Positions 43,540 through 54,935 are shown, numbered from the stretch's first letter. The stretch: 64,000 nt of DNA from Rhizomicrobium sp. (GCA_037200385.1 JBBCGL010000001.1:1240001-1304000), one strand, 5' to 3'. A program made the numbers and translations. Notes: generated from the sequence alone by a model not told the origin.

Positions 43540-45656
43540 CCAAGTACCAATGTTGCGAGCGGCGGCAGGGTGAGTATCAACGCGCCATCGCGGGCTTCGG
43601 CCTGTCCGCCATTGCCGACATTGCTGCCGCCGTAGATCTGCGAGTCCGTGTTGAGGAGCTCGTGCCACGTGCCGTCGTGCGATACGGGAATGCGGTAATC
43701 GTAGCGCGGTACCGGCGTCATGTTGACGACGACGAGCAGCGTGCGCCCATCGGGCGCGATGCGCTCATAGGCGAAGACGCTGTTCGCGCTGTCGTCGCCG
43801 ACGGCCCAGCGGAAGCCCTTCGGATCGCCGTCCAGGGCGTGGAGCGCGGGTTCGCGCGCATAGATCCGGTTCAGGTCACCGACGACGCGCTGGACGCCGG
43901 CATGTCCGTCATCCTTGAGCAGGTCCCAATCGACCTCTCCGTCGTGATCCCATTCGCGCGGGCTTGCGATCTCGCCGCCCATGAAGAGCAGCTTGCGTCC
44001 GGGATGCGTCCACAAGAACGCGAAATAAGCACGCAACGTCGCCAACTTCTGCCAGACATCGCCCGGCACGCGGCCGTACAACGAACCTTTGCCGTGGACC
44101 ACCTCGTCATGCGAGAGCGGCAGGACGAAACGCTCGGACCAGGCATAGACAAGGCCGAAGGTCATGTCGTGGTGATGCCAGCGGCGATGCACCGGCTCGT
44201 AAGAGAGGTACGACAACGTATCGTGCATCCAGCCCATGTTCCACTTGTAGGAAAAGCCCAGCCCGTCCGGCGCGGTCACGCCCGGCCAGGCCGTCGACTC
44301 TTCCGCGATCGTGATCGCTCCGGGATGGCGCTCGCGCACCAGCGCGTTCAGGCGCTTGAGGAAGTCGACGGCCTCGAGATTCTCGCGCCCGCCGTAGCGG
44401 TTGGGGATCCACTCGCCGGGCTTGCGCGAATAGTCGCGGTAGAGCATCGACGCCACCGCATCGACGCGCAGGCCGTCGACATGGAAATGCTCGAGCCAGA
44501 ACAGCGCGCTCGCGGTGAGAAAGCCCTGCACCTCGCGGCGGCCGAGATTGTAGATGAGGGTGTTCCAGTCCTTGTGGAAGCCCTCGCGCGGATCGGCGTG
44601 CTCGTAGAGCGCGGTGCCGTCGAAATGCGCAAGGCCGTGCGCGTCGGAGGGGAAATGCGCCGGCACCCAGTCGAGGATCACGCCGAGGCCGGCGCGGTGG
44701 CAGGCATCGACAAAGCCCGCGAACCCCTCCGCCGTGCCGAAGCGCGCGCTCGGCGCGAATTGCGACAACGGCTGATAGCCCCAGGAGCCGCCGAAGGGAT
44801 GTTCCATGATCGGCAGCAGCTCGACATGGGTGAAGCCGAGCGACGTGACATAAGGGATGAGATGCTCGGCCAAGCCGCGCCAATCCATCGTCTCGCCATG
44901 CTCGGGCCGCAGCCAGGACGCGGCATGGACCTCGTAGATCGAGATCGGCGCCTCCGGCGCCTGCGCGGCGGCGCGCCGCTCCAGCCAGTCGCCGTCCGTC
45001 CAATGGAAGCGCCAGGGCGCGGCGACGACGGACGCATTCGCAGGCGGATGCTCGGTGGCACGCGCCAGGGGATCCGCCTTGAGCGGGAGCAGCGCGCCGT
45101 CCGGGCCGGCGATCTCGTATTTGTAGCGCTCGCCCGCCATCAGGCGCGGCACGAAGATCTCCCACACGCCGGCGCCGTGCCGCAGCCGCATCGGATGGCG
45201 CCGTCCGTCCCAGCCGTTGAAATCGCCGACCACCGAGACGCGCCGCGCGTTCGGCGCCCATACCGCGAAGCGCACGCCCTCCACGCCGTCGATCACGTCC
45301 ACCGCGGCGCCGAAGCGCTCCGACAGCTCCCAATGCGAACCTTCGGAGAAAAGATGCAGATCGACATCGCCCAGGATCGGCGCAAAAGCATAAGGGTCTT
45401 CCGCTTCCTGGACCGTGCCTTGCCAGTGAACGCGAAGCTTGTACGGCCGCACGCCGCGGCCGACGAACACGCCAGTGCTTCCCACCGGCAAGAGCGCCGC
45501 GACGTCCTCGCCGCAGACGATCTCGACACGCAAGGCCCCCGGCTGGAAACTGCGCACGATGCCGTCATGGGGACCGAGGAACGCGAAGGGATCGGGGTGG
45601 CGCCCATCCGCCACCATCAGCGCCTGGGCGATCTCCTGGCCGTCCTGCATGTTCAT
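43536..45656 (-). CDS. glgB: 1,4-alpha-glucan branching enzyme
   Basis: A 706-residue GH13 enzyme making alpha-1,6 branches. It has two N-terminal beta domains, including CBM48 [25 protein letters not shown], then [42 protein letters not shown] (nucleophile), [11 protein letters not shown] (acid/base) and [18 protein letters not shown] 45656 gives a 4-nt overlap with treS. In the GlgE pathway GlgB branches the GlgE product. Confidence 0.96.
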   Translation of the reverse strand: MNMQDGQEIAQALMVADGRHPDPFAFLGPHDGIVRSFQPGALRVEIVCGEDVAALLPVGSTGVFVGRGVRPYKLRVHWQGTVQEAEDPYAFAPILGDVDLHLFSEGSHWELSERFGAAVDVIDGVEGVRFAVWAPNARRVSVVGDFNGWDGRRHPMRLRHGAGVWEIFVPRLMAGERYKYEIAGPDGALLPLKADPLARATEHPPANASVVAAPWRFHWTDGDWLERRAAAQAPEAPISIYEVHAASWLRPEHGETMDWRGLAEHLIPYVTSLGFTHVELLPIMEHPFGGSWGYQPLSQFAPSARFGTAEGFAGFVDACHRAGLGVILDWVPAHFPSDAHGLAHFDGTALYEHADPREGFHKDWNTLIYNLGRREVQGFLTASALFWLEHFHVDGLRVDAVASMLYRDYSRKPGEWIPNRYGGRENLEAVDFLKRLNALVRERHPGAITIAEESTAWPGVTAPDGLGFSYKWNMGWMHDTLSYLSYEPVHRRWHHHDMTFGLVYAWSERFVLPLSHDEVVHGKGSLYGRVPGDVWQKLATLRAYFAFLWTHPGRKLLFMGGEIASPREWDHDGEVDWDLLKDDGHAGVQRVVGDLNRIYAREPALHALDGDPKGFRWAVGDDSANSVFAYERIAPDGRTLLVVVNMTPVPRYDYRIPVSHDGTWHELLNTDSQIYGGSNVGNGGQAEARDGALILTLPPLATLVLG

Positions 45657-48600
45657 AGCGCCGCCGCCAGTCCGGTAAAGCCCGCCGCAGGAAGGTCGAT
45701 CCAATCCGGGCGGTTGTTGGCTTCATACACGATCTCGTAAGCTGCCTTCTCGAGCGCGAAGACGGCAAGCAGCTTCGCCTCGCGCGCGTCCAGCGGACGG
45801 CCGCGGCCTTTCGCATAGCCTTCCAGGAAGGCGTCGCGCGCGACGCGGCCGAATTCCGCGAGCAGCGTCTTGGCGCGATCCGCGCTCTGGCTGGTGTTGA
45901 CCAGCCGGTCGTTGCGCGCGACCACGCCGCCGACATAGTCGAAGGACCGCAGCATCCCGGCCACATCGCGCAAAGGAGAGTTCTTGGCGCGGCGCTCGGC
46001 CAGCGGCTTGGCCGGCTCGCCCTCGAAGTCGATGATGACCGCGTCGCCCGCCGCCACGAGGACCTGGCCGAGATGCAGGTCGCCATGTATGCGCGTGAGC
46101 GGCAACCCTTCGCCTGCGGCCAAGGCTCCTTCCGCCGCCGCGTCCAGCGCCTTGCGGTCGCCGAGGTCGCGCAGCGCAAAAGCGGCGTCGAGTTGCGCGC
46201 GCAGGCGCGTCCGCCAGGACGCGATCGTTTCGGCGGTGGCCTTCTCCGGCGCGAAATCGGGATCGTCCGAAGGCTGCGCGAGCACTTCGTGCATCTCGCC
46301 CAGCCGGCGGCCGGCAACCGCGATGAAATTGCGATAGGCTTCCAGATCGTTGCCGCTCTCGCCGTCAGTCACCGCCTTGTCGTCGATCAGGCGGCCGACC
46401 TGTTCCAGCGACCACTGAAAGGCATCGCCCTGGTTCTCGACGAAGCGCTGCACCACCGCGGCGGCAGCGTCCTTGTAGCGCACCTCGCCCATGAGCGAAG
46501 CGATGCCGGTGAAGCCGCGTTCGGTCAGCACGCGCACCATCTCCGCCTCGGGATGGACGCCGTCGACGAGGCGGCGGAACAGCTTTATCACGGCGCGGCG
46601 GCCGACGATCAGCGTCGAGTTGCTCTGTTCGGCGCCCGGCCATTCGATCTCCGCGTCCGGCGCGATATCGGCGAAGGCTGGCGCGCGGCTGCAGGTGAGA
46701 GCGCCTGGTCCGCAGCCCTCGGATAGCCCGCGCAGGAGGGCGCGCGCGAACTTCGCCGTCGCGAAACCGTCGGTCAGAAGACCGATCTTCGCGCCGCGCC
46801 GCACGCGCCCCAGGGCGAGCGCCGCCTCGAACGGGTTCGACGGCGCGTCCTCCCAGGCGATCGCGAGCGGCAGCGCATAGTGCTCGCCGTTCACGTCGAG
46901 GACGCCGAAGAGGAGCTCCTTGTCGAAGTCCCGCGTGTCCGCGATCCGGACCGCGGGCACGCCGGTGCTCTTGGCTTGGTACCAACGCCGCTGCGCGACA
47001 TAGGCCGGCAGCACTTCCTTCTCCAGGACATTGCGCTGCCGCCCGTCGATGATGTCGTTCAAGCCGTTGCGGATGATGAAGGTGTGATATTCCGCGATGT
47101 TGTCGGACGTGGCCGTGCTCCACGCCGGCTGGTTGGTCTCGGCGCTCAACGAAAACCAGTAGAACCCGAAAGGCTGGAGCGTGAGCAGATAGGTGAGCTG
47201 GCCGATCTTCGGGAACGCCACCTCGCCCGACAGCTCGACCGGCGTGCGGCCGGCGAATTCGCCGAGATCGAGCTCGACCGCCTGCGCCGTACGCGACACA
47301 TTGGCGACGCAGAGGACGGTCTCGCCCTCGAACTCGCGCAGATAGACGAGCACCTTGCGGTTCTGCGGCCGCAGGAAACGGATCGTGCCGCGGCCGAACG
47401 CCTTCCAGCGGCCGCGCACCACCAGCATGCGGCGCACCCAGTTGAGCAGCGAATAGGGGCTGCGCCACTGGGCCTCCACGTTCACGGCTTCGAAGCCGTA
47501 GATCGGGTCCATGATCGGCGGCAGCACCAGCGACGCCGGATCGGCGCGCGAGAAGCCGCCATTGCGGTCGGGCGACCATTGCATGGGCGTGCGCACCCCG
47601 TCGCGGTCGCCCAGATGGATGTTGTCCCCCATGCCGATCTCGTCGCCGTAGTAGAGGATCGGCGTTCCCATGATGGTGAGCAGCAGCGAGTTCATCAGCT
47701 CGATGCGCCGCCTGTCGTGTTCGAGCAGCGGCGCGAGCCGGCGCCGGATGCCGAGATTGAGGCGCGCCCGCTTGTCGGCGGCATAGGTCTTCCAGAGATA
47801 GTCGCGCTCCTTGTCGGTGACCATCTCCAGAGTCAGCTCGTCGTGGTTGCGCAGGAAGGTCGCCCATTGGCAATTCGCAGGCGCATCCGGCGTCTGGCGC
47901 ATGATGTCCATGATGGGGAAGCGGTCTTCCTGCGCGATCGCCATGTACATCCGCGGCATCAGCGGGAAGTGGAACAGCATGTGGCATTCGTCGCCGTCGC
48001 CGAAATAGGCCTGGACGTCCTCCGGCCACTGGTTGGCCTCGGCGAGCAGCATGCGGCCGGGATAATGGACGTCGACCTCGGCGCGGAAGCGCTTCAAGAC
48101 GGCGTGCGTCTCCGGCAAGTTCTCGTTGTTGGTGCCTTCGCGCTCCACCAGATAGGGCACCGCGTCGAGGCGCAGCCCGTCGACACCGATGTCGAGCCAG
48201 AAGCGCATCACGGAAAGCGCTTCGGCGATCACGGCGGGATTGTCGAAATTGAGATCGGGCTGGTGCGAATAGAAGCGGTGCCAGTAATAGGCCTGCGCCC
48301 CGTCATCCCAGGTCCAGTTCGACTTCTCGGTGTCCAGGAAAATGATGCGCGTGCCCGCATAGCGCTTGTCGCTATCCGACCAGACGTAGAAATCGCGCTC
48401 CGGCGAGCCTGGCGGCGCCTTGCGGGCGCGCTGGAACCAGGGGTGCTGGTCGGAGGTGTGGTTCAGCACCAGTTCGGTGATGATGCGCATGCCCTTGGCA
48501 TGCGCCAGTTCGATGAAGCGACGCACGTCGTCGATCGTGCCATAGTCGGGATGGACGCCGCGATAATCGGCGATGTCGTAGCCGTCGTCGCGCCGCGGCG

Positions 48601-48829
48601 AGGGATAGAACGGCAGCAGCCAGATCGCGGTGACGCCGAGCTCGGCCAGATAGTCGAGCTTGCCGATCAGGCCCGCGAAATCGCCCACGCCGTCATTGTT
48701 GGCATCGGCGAACGATTTGACGTGGAGCTGGTAGATGACCGCGTCCTTGTACCAGAGCGGATCGTGCGCGCGCTCCTCCTGGATCGTCTCGGCATCGCGG
48801 GGGAGATGCAGATCTTCGCGGACGTTCAT
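45653..48829 (-). CDS. treS: Trehalose synthase-maltokinase fusion (TreS-Mak)
   Basis: A 1058-residue bifunctional protein. Residues 1 to about 560 are TreS, which interconverts trehalose and maltose: [44 protein letters not shown] (nucleophile), [12 protein letters not shown] (acid/base) and [13 protein letters not shown]. Residues from about 590 are a maltokinase forming maltose-1-phosphate, with [15 protein letters not shown] and the kinase motif [10 protein letters not shown] with IIDFEGEP near residue 915. Fusion couples trehalose to GlgE substrate supply. It overlaps glgE and glgB by ATGA. Confidence 0.96.
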   Translation of the reverse strand: MNVREDLHLPRDAETIQEERAHDPLWYKDAVIYQLHVKSFADANNDGVGDFAGLIGKLDYLAELGVTAIWLLPFYPSPRRDDGYDIADYRGVHPDYGTIDDVRRFIELAHAKGMRIITELVLNHTSDQHPWFQRARKAPPGSPERDFYVWSDSDKRYAGTRIIFLDTEKSNWTWDDGAQAYYWHRFYSHQPDLNFDNPAVIAEALSVMRFWLDIGVDGLRLDAVPYLVEREGTNNENLPETHAVLKRFRAEVDVHYPGRMLLAEANQWPEDVQAYFGDGDECHMLFHFPLMPRMYMAIAQEDRFPIMDIMRQTPDAPANCQWATFLRNHDELTLEMVTDKERDYLWKTYAADKRARLNLGIRRRLAPLLEHDRRRIELMNSLLLTIMGTPILYYGDEIGMGDNIHLGDRDGVRTPMQWSPDRNGGFSRADPASLVLPPIMDPIYGFEAVNVEAQWRSPYSLLNWVRRMLVVRGRWKAFGRGTIRFLRPQNRKVLVYLREFEGETVLCVANVSRTAQAVELDLGEFAGRTPVELSGEVAFPKIGQLTYLLTLQPFGFYWFSLSAETNQPAWSTATSDNIAEYHTFIIRNGLNDIIDGRQRNVLEKEVLPAYVAQRRWYQAKSTGVPAVRIADTRDFDKELLFGVLDVNGEHYALPLAIAWEDAPSNPFEAALALGRVRRGAKIGLLTDGFATAKFARALLRGLSEGCGPGALTCSRAPAFADIAPDAEIEWPGAEQSNSTLIVGRRAVIKLFRRLVDGVHPEAEMVRVLTERGFTGIASLMGEVRYKDAAAAVVQRFVENQGDAFQWSLEQVGRLIDDKAVTDGESGNDLEAYRNFIAVAGRRLGEMHEVLAQPSDDPDFAPEKATAETIASWRTRLRAQLDAAFALRDLGDRKALDAAAEGALAAGEGLPLTRIHGDLHLGQVLVAAGDAVIIDFEGEPAKPLAERRAKNSPLRDVAGMLRSFDYVGGVVARNDRLVNTSQSADRAKTLLAEFGRVARDAFLEGYAKGRGRPLDAREAKLLAVFALEKAAYEIVYEANNRPDWIDLPAAGFTGLAAAL

Positions 48830-51708
48830 CGCTGGTCCTCCGCCGGGCAGACGCGCCACAGACGATACGGCGCGTCCGGCTCCAGGCGTAGATGCTGGAG
48901 CTTGCCGCGCCAGGTGAAATGGCGGCCGCTGAGCAAGTCTTCGACGAACAGCGCTCCGCCGTCCGGCAGTCCCCATTCCCAAAGCGGAATCTCGAAATCG
49001 CAGTCCTGCGGGGCGTGCGGATCGAGGCTGACGGCGACGAGGATGGTCTCGCCGGGGACGTGCTTGCCGTAATAGAGGACGTTCGGATTGAAGGCGTTGT
49101 AGAACGTGACGCCCAGATGCGTCTGCAGCGCAGGATGCGCCTTGCGCAGCCGGTTGAGGACCCCGATCTCCGCGACGATGTTCCCCGGCGCGTTCCAGGT
49201 GCGCGGCTTGATCTCGTATTTCTCCGAGTCGAGATATTCCTCGCGCCCCGGCAATGCGGCGGCTTCGCAGAGTTCGAAGCCCGAGTAGATGCCCCACAGG
49301 CCCGACAGCGTGGCCGCCAGCGCAGCGCGGATGAGGAAGCCGGGGCGGCCCGAGGTCTGCAGGAAATAGGGATCGATGTCCGGCGTGTTGACGAAGAAGT
49401 GCGGGCGGAAGAGATCGCGCGCCGGCGCCGCGTTAAGCTCGCGAAGATATTCCGTGAGCTCGTCCTTGGTGTTGCGCCAAGTGAAGTAGGTGTAGGACTG
49501 GGTGAAGCCGATCCTCGCCAGGTGATACATGACCTTCGGTCGCGTGAACGCTTCGGCGAGGAAGATCACGTCCGGGTCGCTTGCCCGGACGCTCGCGATC
49601 AGCCATTGCCAGAACGCGAACGGCTTGGTGTGCGGGTTATCGACCCGGAAGATGCGCACGCCCTCCCCCGCCCAGAATCCGACGATGTCGCGCAGCGCGG
49701 TCCAAAGGCCGGGAACCGCGTCCTTGGCGTAGAAGTCGACATTGACGATGTCCTCGTAAAGCTTGGGCGGGTTCTCGGCATATTTGATCGAACCGTCCGC
49801 GCGCCAATCGAACCAGCCGGGATGCTCCTCGAGCCAGGGATGATCCGGCGAGCACTGCACCGCGAAGTCGAGCGCGATCTCCAGCCCCTCCGCGCGCGCC
49901 GCGGCGATCAGGGCGCGGAAATCGTCGAGCGTCCCGAGCTGGGGATGAACCGCGTCGTGGCCGCCCTCCGCCGCGCCGATCGCGTAGACGCTGCCGGGAT
50001 CGCCCGGCCCCGGCCGCAGGGTGTTGTTGCGGCCCTTGCGGTTGGTCCGCCCGATCGGATGGATCGGCGGCATATAGAGCACGTCGAACCCCATGGCGCG
50101 GATGGCGGGCAGTCTCGCGATCACGTCGCGGAACGTGCCATGTCGCCCAGGGTCGTCCGTCAGCGAGCGCGGAAACAGCTCGTACCAGCTTGCGAAGCCG
50201 GCACCGGCGCGGTCGGCGTCTATCGGATAGCTCGGACTGCGGCTGAGGAAGCGCCGGTCCTCCAGCCGATGCATCGCTTCGATCGTTTCCGGCGCCAGCA
50301 ATATCGCGGGATCGCCGGCGGACACGCCGAGCACCTCGCGCACCATCGCGTCGCCTTCGCGGACGTCGAGCGCGATATCGCGGCCGGCCTCCTGCTTCCG
50401 GGCAAGATCGCGCACGAAGCCGCCATAGCGATCGATCCAGGCCTCGATGAAGACGTCATGACGTCCGACGCGGTCGAGCAGGAGCGATGCGCGCCAGCGA
50501 TCGTTTCCGATGGGCTGCATCGCAATGCGCCGTTCGCCATGGACGAGCTCCGCCGCGATCAGGGGATGACCGTCGGCGAATATGTCCGCCTCGACCACCA
50601 CTGCGTCGCCCACGATCCGCTTGACGGTAAATCGACCATCGCCCAAGGCGGGCGTGACGTCGGCGATGACGATCCTGGGCTCTTCCGCGCCGAGCTTTGG
50701 CGGCACGGCGCGGAGCGGAGCGCGGCGATCGACGCGCAAAAGGCGAACCTCATGCGGCGCCAGCACCGTCGCCGGCGGGATATCCCAGTCCTCGAGCGCG
50801 ATCGGAGCCGGCGATACGGTGTCGCCGGGATTGACGAGCGCGATCAGCGCGCTGCGCGCGAGGCGGGCATCGGGCTCCGCCGTGCGGACCAGGGCGTTGC
50901 CGTGACGCGCCAGCATGCCACGCGCCGCAATGACCGGATCGGATGCCACGAGCGCATTCGTCGCTCCGATGCAATCGTCGATGTCTTCGTCGGTCGCGAA
51001 TTCGGCCGGCATCCAGATGCCCGAACCCGCCACGGCGGCCACGGCATAGCGTGCCCGCCGCTCGCGGAGTCCAGCCGGGATCCCCTCCACGCCGACCCGC
51101 GCCAAGACCGGCGCGATGCGCGACGCCGCCTGATACTCCTCCTCCAGCCAAGCCGCGCGAAAATCCCACCACGCGAGCGACGACAGGCAATAGTCGAAAC
51201 CGCATCCCGCCAGTCCGGCGAGCGCCTCGCGCGCGAGCCCCGCGATGTCGGCGACGAAGACGATGGACGGCGCGTTCGACCGCAGTTCGGCAATCAACTG
51301 ACGCAGCAGCGCCGGCGGCACGCGTCCCGGCTGGCGGAGCCTGAACCCGCACACGCCTTGCGAGGCGAGCTGCACCAGCCGATCGCGCCAATACGCTCCG
51401 AATCCGTCGCATGCGGCATAGAAGCGTGCGACGGCCCGCCCTTGCAGTTGGACGAGGTGACGCGGATCGATCGCGCGAGCCGGATCCGCAGAGGGTCGGA
51501 CGGCGAACCAATCGGGATGTGCCTCGACCAGCGGATCGTCGGACGGCAATTCCGCCAGGTCGACATTCGCCAACACCTTCAACCCACTCTTCGGCCATGG
51601 CGACCCATGATTGCTCGCGAGATGGTCGAAGCCGAGCGCGCTAGCGCGTGCCGCGGCGGCGGAGTCCACAGCAGCCGCTCCGAGGTCACAAATCCGCGGT
51701 GGCGACAT
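48826..51708 (-). CDS. glgE: Alpha-1,4-glucan:maltose-1-phosphate maltosyltransferase with extra N-terminal domain
   Basis: A 960-residue GH13_3 enzyme extending alpha-glucan with maltosyl units. Residues from about 345 form the standard GlgE: a beta domain ([21 protein letters not shown]), [26 protein letters not shown] with nucleophile Asp near residue 685, FLAEAFTRP with acid/base Glu, and TYFTWRNTK. Residues 1-340 are an added region that looks like a degenerate GH13 barrel (GFRLRQP where GFRLD is expected). The ATG at 51708 is chosen because it lies 41 bases downstream of an exact EcfG promoter. First gene of the seven-gene operon. Confidence 0.94.
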   Translation of the reverse strand: MSPPRICDLGAAAVDSAAAARASALGFDHLASNHGSPWPKSGLKVLANVDLAELPSDDPLVEAHPDWFAVRPSADPARAIDPRHLVQLQGRAVARFYAACDGFGAYWRDRLVQLASQGVCGFRLRQPGRVPPALLRQLIAELRSNAPSIVFVADIAGLAREALAGLAGCGFDYCLSSLAWWDFRAAWLEEEYQAASRIAPVLARVGVEGIPAGLRERRARYAVAAVAGSGIWMPAEFATDEDIDDCIGATNALVASDPVIAARGMLARHGNALVRTAEPDARLARSALIALVNPGDTVSPAPIALEDWDIPPATVLAPHEVRLLRVDRRAPLRAVPPKLGAEEPRIVIADVTPALGDGRFTVKRIVGDAVVVEADIFADGHPLIAAELVHGERRIAMQPIGNDRWRASLLLDRVGRHDVFIEAWIDRYGGFVRDLARKQEAGRDIALDVREGDAMVREVLGVSAGDPAILLAPETIEAMHRLEDRRFLSRSPSYPIDADRAGAGFASWYELFPRSLTDDPGRHGTFRDVIARLPAIRAMGFDVLYMPPIHPIGRTNRKGRNNTLRPGPGDPGSVYAIGAAEGGHDAVHPQLGTLDDFRALIAAARAEGLEIALDFAVQCSPDHPWLEEHPGWFDWRADGSIKYAENPPKLYEDIVNVDFYAKDAVPGLWTALRDIVGFWAGEGVRIFRVDNPHTKPFAFWQWLIASVRASDPDVIFLAEAFTRPKVMYHLARIGFTQSYTYFTWRNTKDELTEYLRELNAAPARDLFRPHFFVNTPDIDPYFLQTSGRPGFLIRAALAATLSGLWGIYSGFELCEAAALPGREEYLDSEKYEIKPRTWNAPGNIVAEIGVLNRLRKAHPALQTHLGVTFYNAFNPNVLYYGKHVPGETILVAVSLDPHAPQDCDFEIPLWEWGLPDGGALFVEDLLSGRHFTWRGKLQHLRLEPDAPYRLWRVCPAEDQR

Positions 51709-51748
51709 CGGCAAGGCCCCGGTTGCACGTAAAATTCGACATGGACGC

Positions 51749-51774
51749 AACGTGGTTGCAGCGCAAAAAGTTCC
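51749..51774 (-). promoter_or_regulatory. EcfG-type general-stress promoter of the glgE operon
   Basis: On the minus strand GGAAC (51774-51770) is followed by 17 bases and CGTT (51752-51749), an exact match to the alphaproteobacterial EcfG consensus. The glgE ATG is 41 bases beyond the -10 element. The -35 GGAAC is one half of palindrome GTTCCCCGGAAC, shared with the divergent mscS side. Confidence 0.78.
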
Positions 51775-51776
51775 CC

Positions 51777-51802
51777 GGAACCCATTGGATCGCCGCGGCT
51801 TT
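51777..51802 (+). promoter_or_regulatory. Divergent EcfG-like promoter candidate for mscS-otsB
   Basis: GGAAC (51777-51781), 17 bases, then CTTT (51799-51802), one mismatch from CGTT. It uses the other half of GTTCCCCGGAAC (51770-51781), 36 bases before the mscS ATG. The match is weaker than on the glgE side. Confidence 0.45.
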
Positions 51803-51837
51803 ATGCCTGGAAGGGGAAAGCGGCAAGACGAGGATCG

Positions 51838-52941
51838 ATGACCGACAACAGACTCCTGCTCGACCTGTTCCCCTGGGCGCCGCGGCCCCTGATCGTCCTT
51901 GCGCTGGTCGTCGCGGCGATCGCGCTGGCGGTCGCCGTGCACGCTCTGCTATGGGCGCTGTTCAAGCGCTTCTTCGGGGCGCGCTACCCGTTCGTGCACG
52001 AAATCGTCGGCCGTACGAGCGGCATCAGCCGCTTCGCCTTCATCATGATCGCGTTCAGCATGGCCGTGTCCATCGCGCCGCTGCATCCGCGCGTCGCCGA
52101 CGACGCCAACCGTGCGCTCTTGGCGGCGTTCATCGTATTCCTGGGCTGGCTGGCGATCGTCGGCGTCAATCTGGCGATCGACCGCTATGTCGGACGCTTC
52201 AAGCTCGACGTTTCCGACAATCTTCTTGCCCGCAAGGCCGTGACGCAGATGCGCCTGCTCAAGCGCGCGCTGGATTCGGTGATGGTGGTGGTCACGGTCG
52301 CCTTCGCGCTGATGTCCTTCGACTCCGTGCGCGAGTTCGGCGTCAGCCTGTTCGCCTCGGCCGGCGTCGCGGGCATCGCGGCGGGGTTGGCCGCGCGGCC
52401 GGTCCTCGAGAACCTGCTGGCGGGCGTCCAGCTCGCCATCACCCAGCCGATCCGGCTGGACGATGTGCTCATCGTCGAGGGCGAATACGGAACGGTCGAG
52501 GAGATCACCTCGACCTATGTGGTTCTCAAGCTGTGGGATTGGCGCCGGATGATCGTGCCGCTCAGCTATTTCTTCGAGAAGCCCTTCCAGAACTGGACCA
52601 GGGCCTCCGCCTCGCTCATCGGCACGGTGATGGTCTATGCCGATTACACCGTGCCTGTCGAGCAGGTCCGCCGCAAGCTCGAAGAGATCGTCAAGGAGTC
52701 CAAATTGTGGGACGGCCAAGTCGTGAACCTCCAAGTCAACGACGCCAGGGACAATGTGATCGAGCTGCGTGCGCTGGTGAGCGCCCACGACTCTCCGACG
52801 GTGGCCGATCTTCGGGCGGAGGTGCGCGAAAAGCTGATCGGCTATCTCCAGAAGGAGCTTCCCTGGGCCTTGCCGACCTCGCGCCAGCGCTCGATCGCCG
52901 AAGGCGACACGCGGCCCCAGCGCCGGGCCGTGGGCGCATGA
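51838..52941 (+). CDS. mscS: Small-conductance mechanosensitive channel (MscS family)
   Basis: A 367-residue membrane channel. About four hydrophobic segments lead into the pore helix [21 protein letters not shown] with alternating Gly/Ala as in MscS TM3. The beta domain follows ([39 protein letters not shown]). MscS relatives release solutes on hypo-osmotic shock. It overlaps otsB by ATGA, tying turgor release to trehalose metabolism. The symbol denotes the family, not a proven orthologue. Confidence 0.9.
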   Translation: MTDNRLLLDLFPWAPRPLIVLALVVAAIALAVAVHALLWALFKRFFGARYPFVHEIVGRTSGISRFAFIMIAFSMAVSIAPLHPRVADDANRALLAAFIVFLGWLAIVGVNLAIDRYVGRFKLDVSDNLLARKAVTQMRLLKRALDSVMVVVTVAFALMSFDSVREFGVSLFASAGVAGIAAGLAARPVLENLLAGVQLAITQPIRLDDVLIVEGEYGTVEEITSTYVVLKLWDWRRMIVPLSYFFEKPFQNWTRASASLIGTVMVYADYTVPVEQVRRKLEEIVKESKLWDGQVVNLQVNDARDNVIELRALVSAHDSPTVADLRAEVREKLIGYLQKELPWALPTSRQRSIAEGDTRPQRRAVGA

Positions 52942-53717
52942 CCTCCCTGCCGGCACTCGACCTCGATCGCACCGCGTTGTTCCTCGATATCGACGGCACG
53001 TTGCTGGATATCGCGCTGACGCCGGAGTCCGTCCGCGTGCCGCATATGCTGGTGGACGACCTTGCACGGCTTCGCGCGCGCTGCGACGGCGCGCTGGCAC
53101 TCGTAAGCGGACGGACGCTGGAGGACATCGACAGGTTGTTCGCGCCGCTCAGGCTTCCCGCGGCCGGCGCGCACGGCACGCAAGTCCGGCCCGACCCCAA
53201 CGCACCGATCGGTCATCTCACGCGTCCCATTCCGGCCGAATTGCGCGCCGAATTCGCGGCGCTCGCCGACCGCCCGGGCATGTTCATCGAAGACAAGGAA
53301 GTCACGCTCGCATTGCATTATCGCCTGCTCGTGGACGCGACGCTGCCGGCTGCGCGGGTCGCCGAGGTCGAGGCCGCGGCGGCACGGGCCGGTTTTTCTC
53401 TCCTGCATGGCAAGAAGGTCCTGGAGCTCAAACCTGCGGGCACCGACAAGGGCACCGCGCTGCGCACCTTCATGACCAAGCCGCCCTTCGCGGGTCGCGT
53501 GCCGCTGTTCGCCGGTGACGACGTGACCGACGGCTATGCCTTCGCGGTGCTGGAAAGCCTCGGCGGCCTCGGAATCTCGGTAGGACGCCCGTTCCCGGGC
53601 GCGGCCTATCAGGCCGCCGACCCCGAGGCGCTCCGCCAATGGCTGCATGGGCTGCTCGAACCGCAAGCCAACAAGCCAAAGGAACCTAGCACGACCGCGT
53701 TCGTTGATCGTCCATGA
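52938..53717 (+). CDS. otsB: Trehalose-6-phosphate phosphatase
   Basis: A 259-residue HAD-superfamily phosphatase. LFLDIDGTLLDIALTP holds the nucleophile DxD, ALVSGRTLEDID the second motif, KPAGTDKGTALR the conserved Lys, and FAGDDVTDGYAF the Mg-binding acidic pair. It dephosphorylates trehalose-6-phosphate. Its usual partner otsA is not in the window. It overlaps mscS and the ROK gene by 4 nt each. Confidence 0.93.
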   Translation: MTSLPALDLDRTALFLDIDGTLLDIALTPESVRVPHMLVDDLARLRARCDGALALVSGRTLEDIDRLFAPLRLPAAGAHGTQVRPDPNAPIGHLTRPIPAELRAEFAALADRPGMFIEDKEVTLALHYRLLVDATLPAARVAEVEAAAARAGFSLLHGKKVLELKPAGTDKGTALRTFMTKPPFAGRVPLFAGDDVTDGYAFAVLESLGGLGISVGRPFPGAAYQAADPEALRQWLHGLLEPQANKPKEPSTTAFVDRP

Positions 53718-54793
53718 GCGAGGGCGGGACCGCGAAGGCACCTCTGTTGTGTGGACATGGAAGCCTGCGGCTCCCCAAAGTCGACATCGTCTCCTACAAC
53801 ATCGAGCTCAAGGACAGTGGCGGATTTCTCGGCGACCGCGCGAGCAAGAAGGCCCTGGCGGCCATTCTCGACAAAGCCCGCAAACCTCTGATCAAGGAAG
53901 GCCGCGACCCGTTCGGCGAACGGCCGAGCACCGAGATCGGAAAAAAAGAGCTCGACAAGGCCTTGGAGACGGGCGACGCCGAAACAGCAGGCCTGGTCCA
54001 TACCATCGTCGAAGACTTCTCGCAGGACTTCGCGTTCGTCGTGCGGCGGCTGCTCAAGGACAAGAGCTGGCAGGACGTCGAGCGGATCGCCGTCGGCGGC
54101 GGAATGCGCGGCCACCGCATCGGCGAGCTGGCCATCGGCCGGCTCTCCGCCCTCCTCAAGGCCGAAAAGATCGACGTCGAGATCGTACCCATCGACAGCG
54201 ATCCGGACGATGCCGGACTCTTGGGCGCCGTCCAGCTCGCGCCCGAATGGGTCTTCAAGGGCCATAACGCCCTCGTCGCAGTGGATATCGGCGGCACCAA
54301 TATGCGTGTCGGCCTCGTCGCGTTCGACTTGAAGAAGGCGCCCGGCTTCGGCGACGCCGCCGTGACGGAACGCGAGATCTGGTGCCATGCCGACGACGAC
54401 GTCACGCGCGACGCCGCGGTGGGCTCGCTCGTGGAGATGATCGGCGACATCATCCGGCGCGCGGAAAAGGCCCAGCTCAGGCTGGCGCCCTTCATCGGCA
54501 TCGGCTGCCCGGGCATCATCGAGCCGGACGGCTCGATCGATCGCGGGACACAGAACCTGCCGGGCAATTGGGCCAGCGCGCGTTTCAACCTTCCTCAGCG
54601 CATCGTCGAGGCGATACCGCTCATCGGCGAGGACGACACGCAGGTGGCACTTCACAACGATGCCGTCGTGCAAGGGTTGAGCGAAACGGCAACCATGACG
54701 GATGTGCAACGGTGGGGAATCCTCACCTTGGGCACTGGTCTGGGCAATGCCTCTTTTGTGAACCGCAAGCCGCACAAAACGAAGGCAAAGTAG
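53714..54793 (+). CDS. ROK-type sugar kinase with apparently circularly permuted halves
   Basis: A 359-residue protein of the ROK/glucokinase superfamily with motifs out of the usual order. Residues 80-180 look like a ROK C-terminus: ALETGDAETAGLV, ERIAVGGGMRG and DPDDAGLLGAVQLAP, which normally ends the protein. Only then, at residues 190-200, comes the N-terminal phosphate motif VDIGGTNMRVG, followed by IGIGCPGIIEPDGSI, catalytic HNDAVVQGLSE (about residue 316) and GTGLGNA (340-346) close to the end. The Cys-rich zinc motif is absent; CGHG at residues 13-16 may be its remnant. Probably phosphorylates glucose or a related sugar; it overlaps otsB and precedes glgA. Confidence 0.82.
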   Translation: MSEGGTAKAPLLCGHGSLRLPKVDIVSYNIELKDSGGFLGDRASKKALAAILDKARKPLIKEGRDPFGERPSTEIGKKELDKALETGDAETAGLVHTIVEDFSQDFAFVVRRLLKDKSWQDVERIAVGGGMRGHRIGELAIGRLSALLKAEKIDVEIVPIDSDPDDAGLLGAVQLAPEWVFKGHNALVAVDIGGTNMRVGLVAFDLKKAPGFGDAAVTEREIWCHADDDVTRDAAVGSLVEMIGDIIRRAEKAQLRLAPFIGIGCPGIIEPDGSIDRGTQNLPGNWASARFNLPQRIVEAIPLIGEDDTQVALHNDAVVQGLSETATMTDVQRWGILTLGTGLGNASFVNRKPHKTKAK

Positions 54794-54935
54794 CGCCCGT
54801 CAACCTGTCTCCACCTCGGCTGCGACAACTTACTCCGTTCGATTCAATACCAGGGCAGCTGTTTCGCGCTCCAGCGGATGAACGGTTGGCGAGACCGCGC
54901 GTTTTGCACTGCGGAACCAAAGTTGCTTGGAAACC

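Noticed and set aside
54913-54935. GGAAC before glgA as a third EcfG promoter
   Set aside because: No CGTT at 16-18 bases; the -10 region would fall on the start codon.
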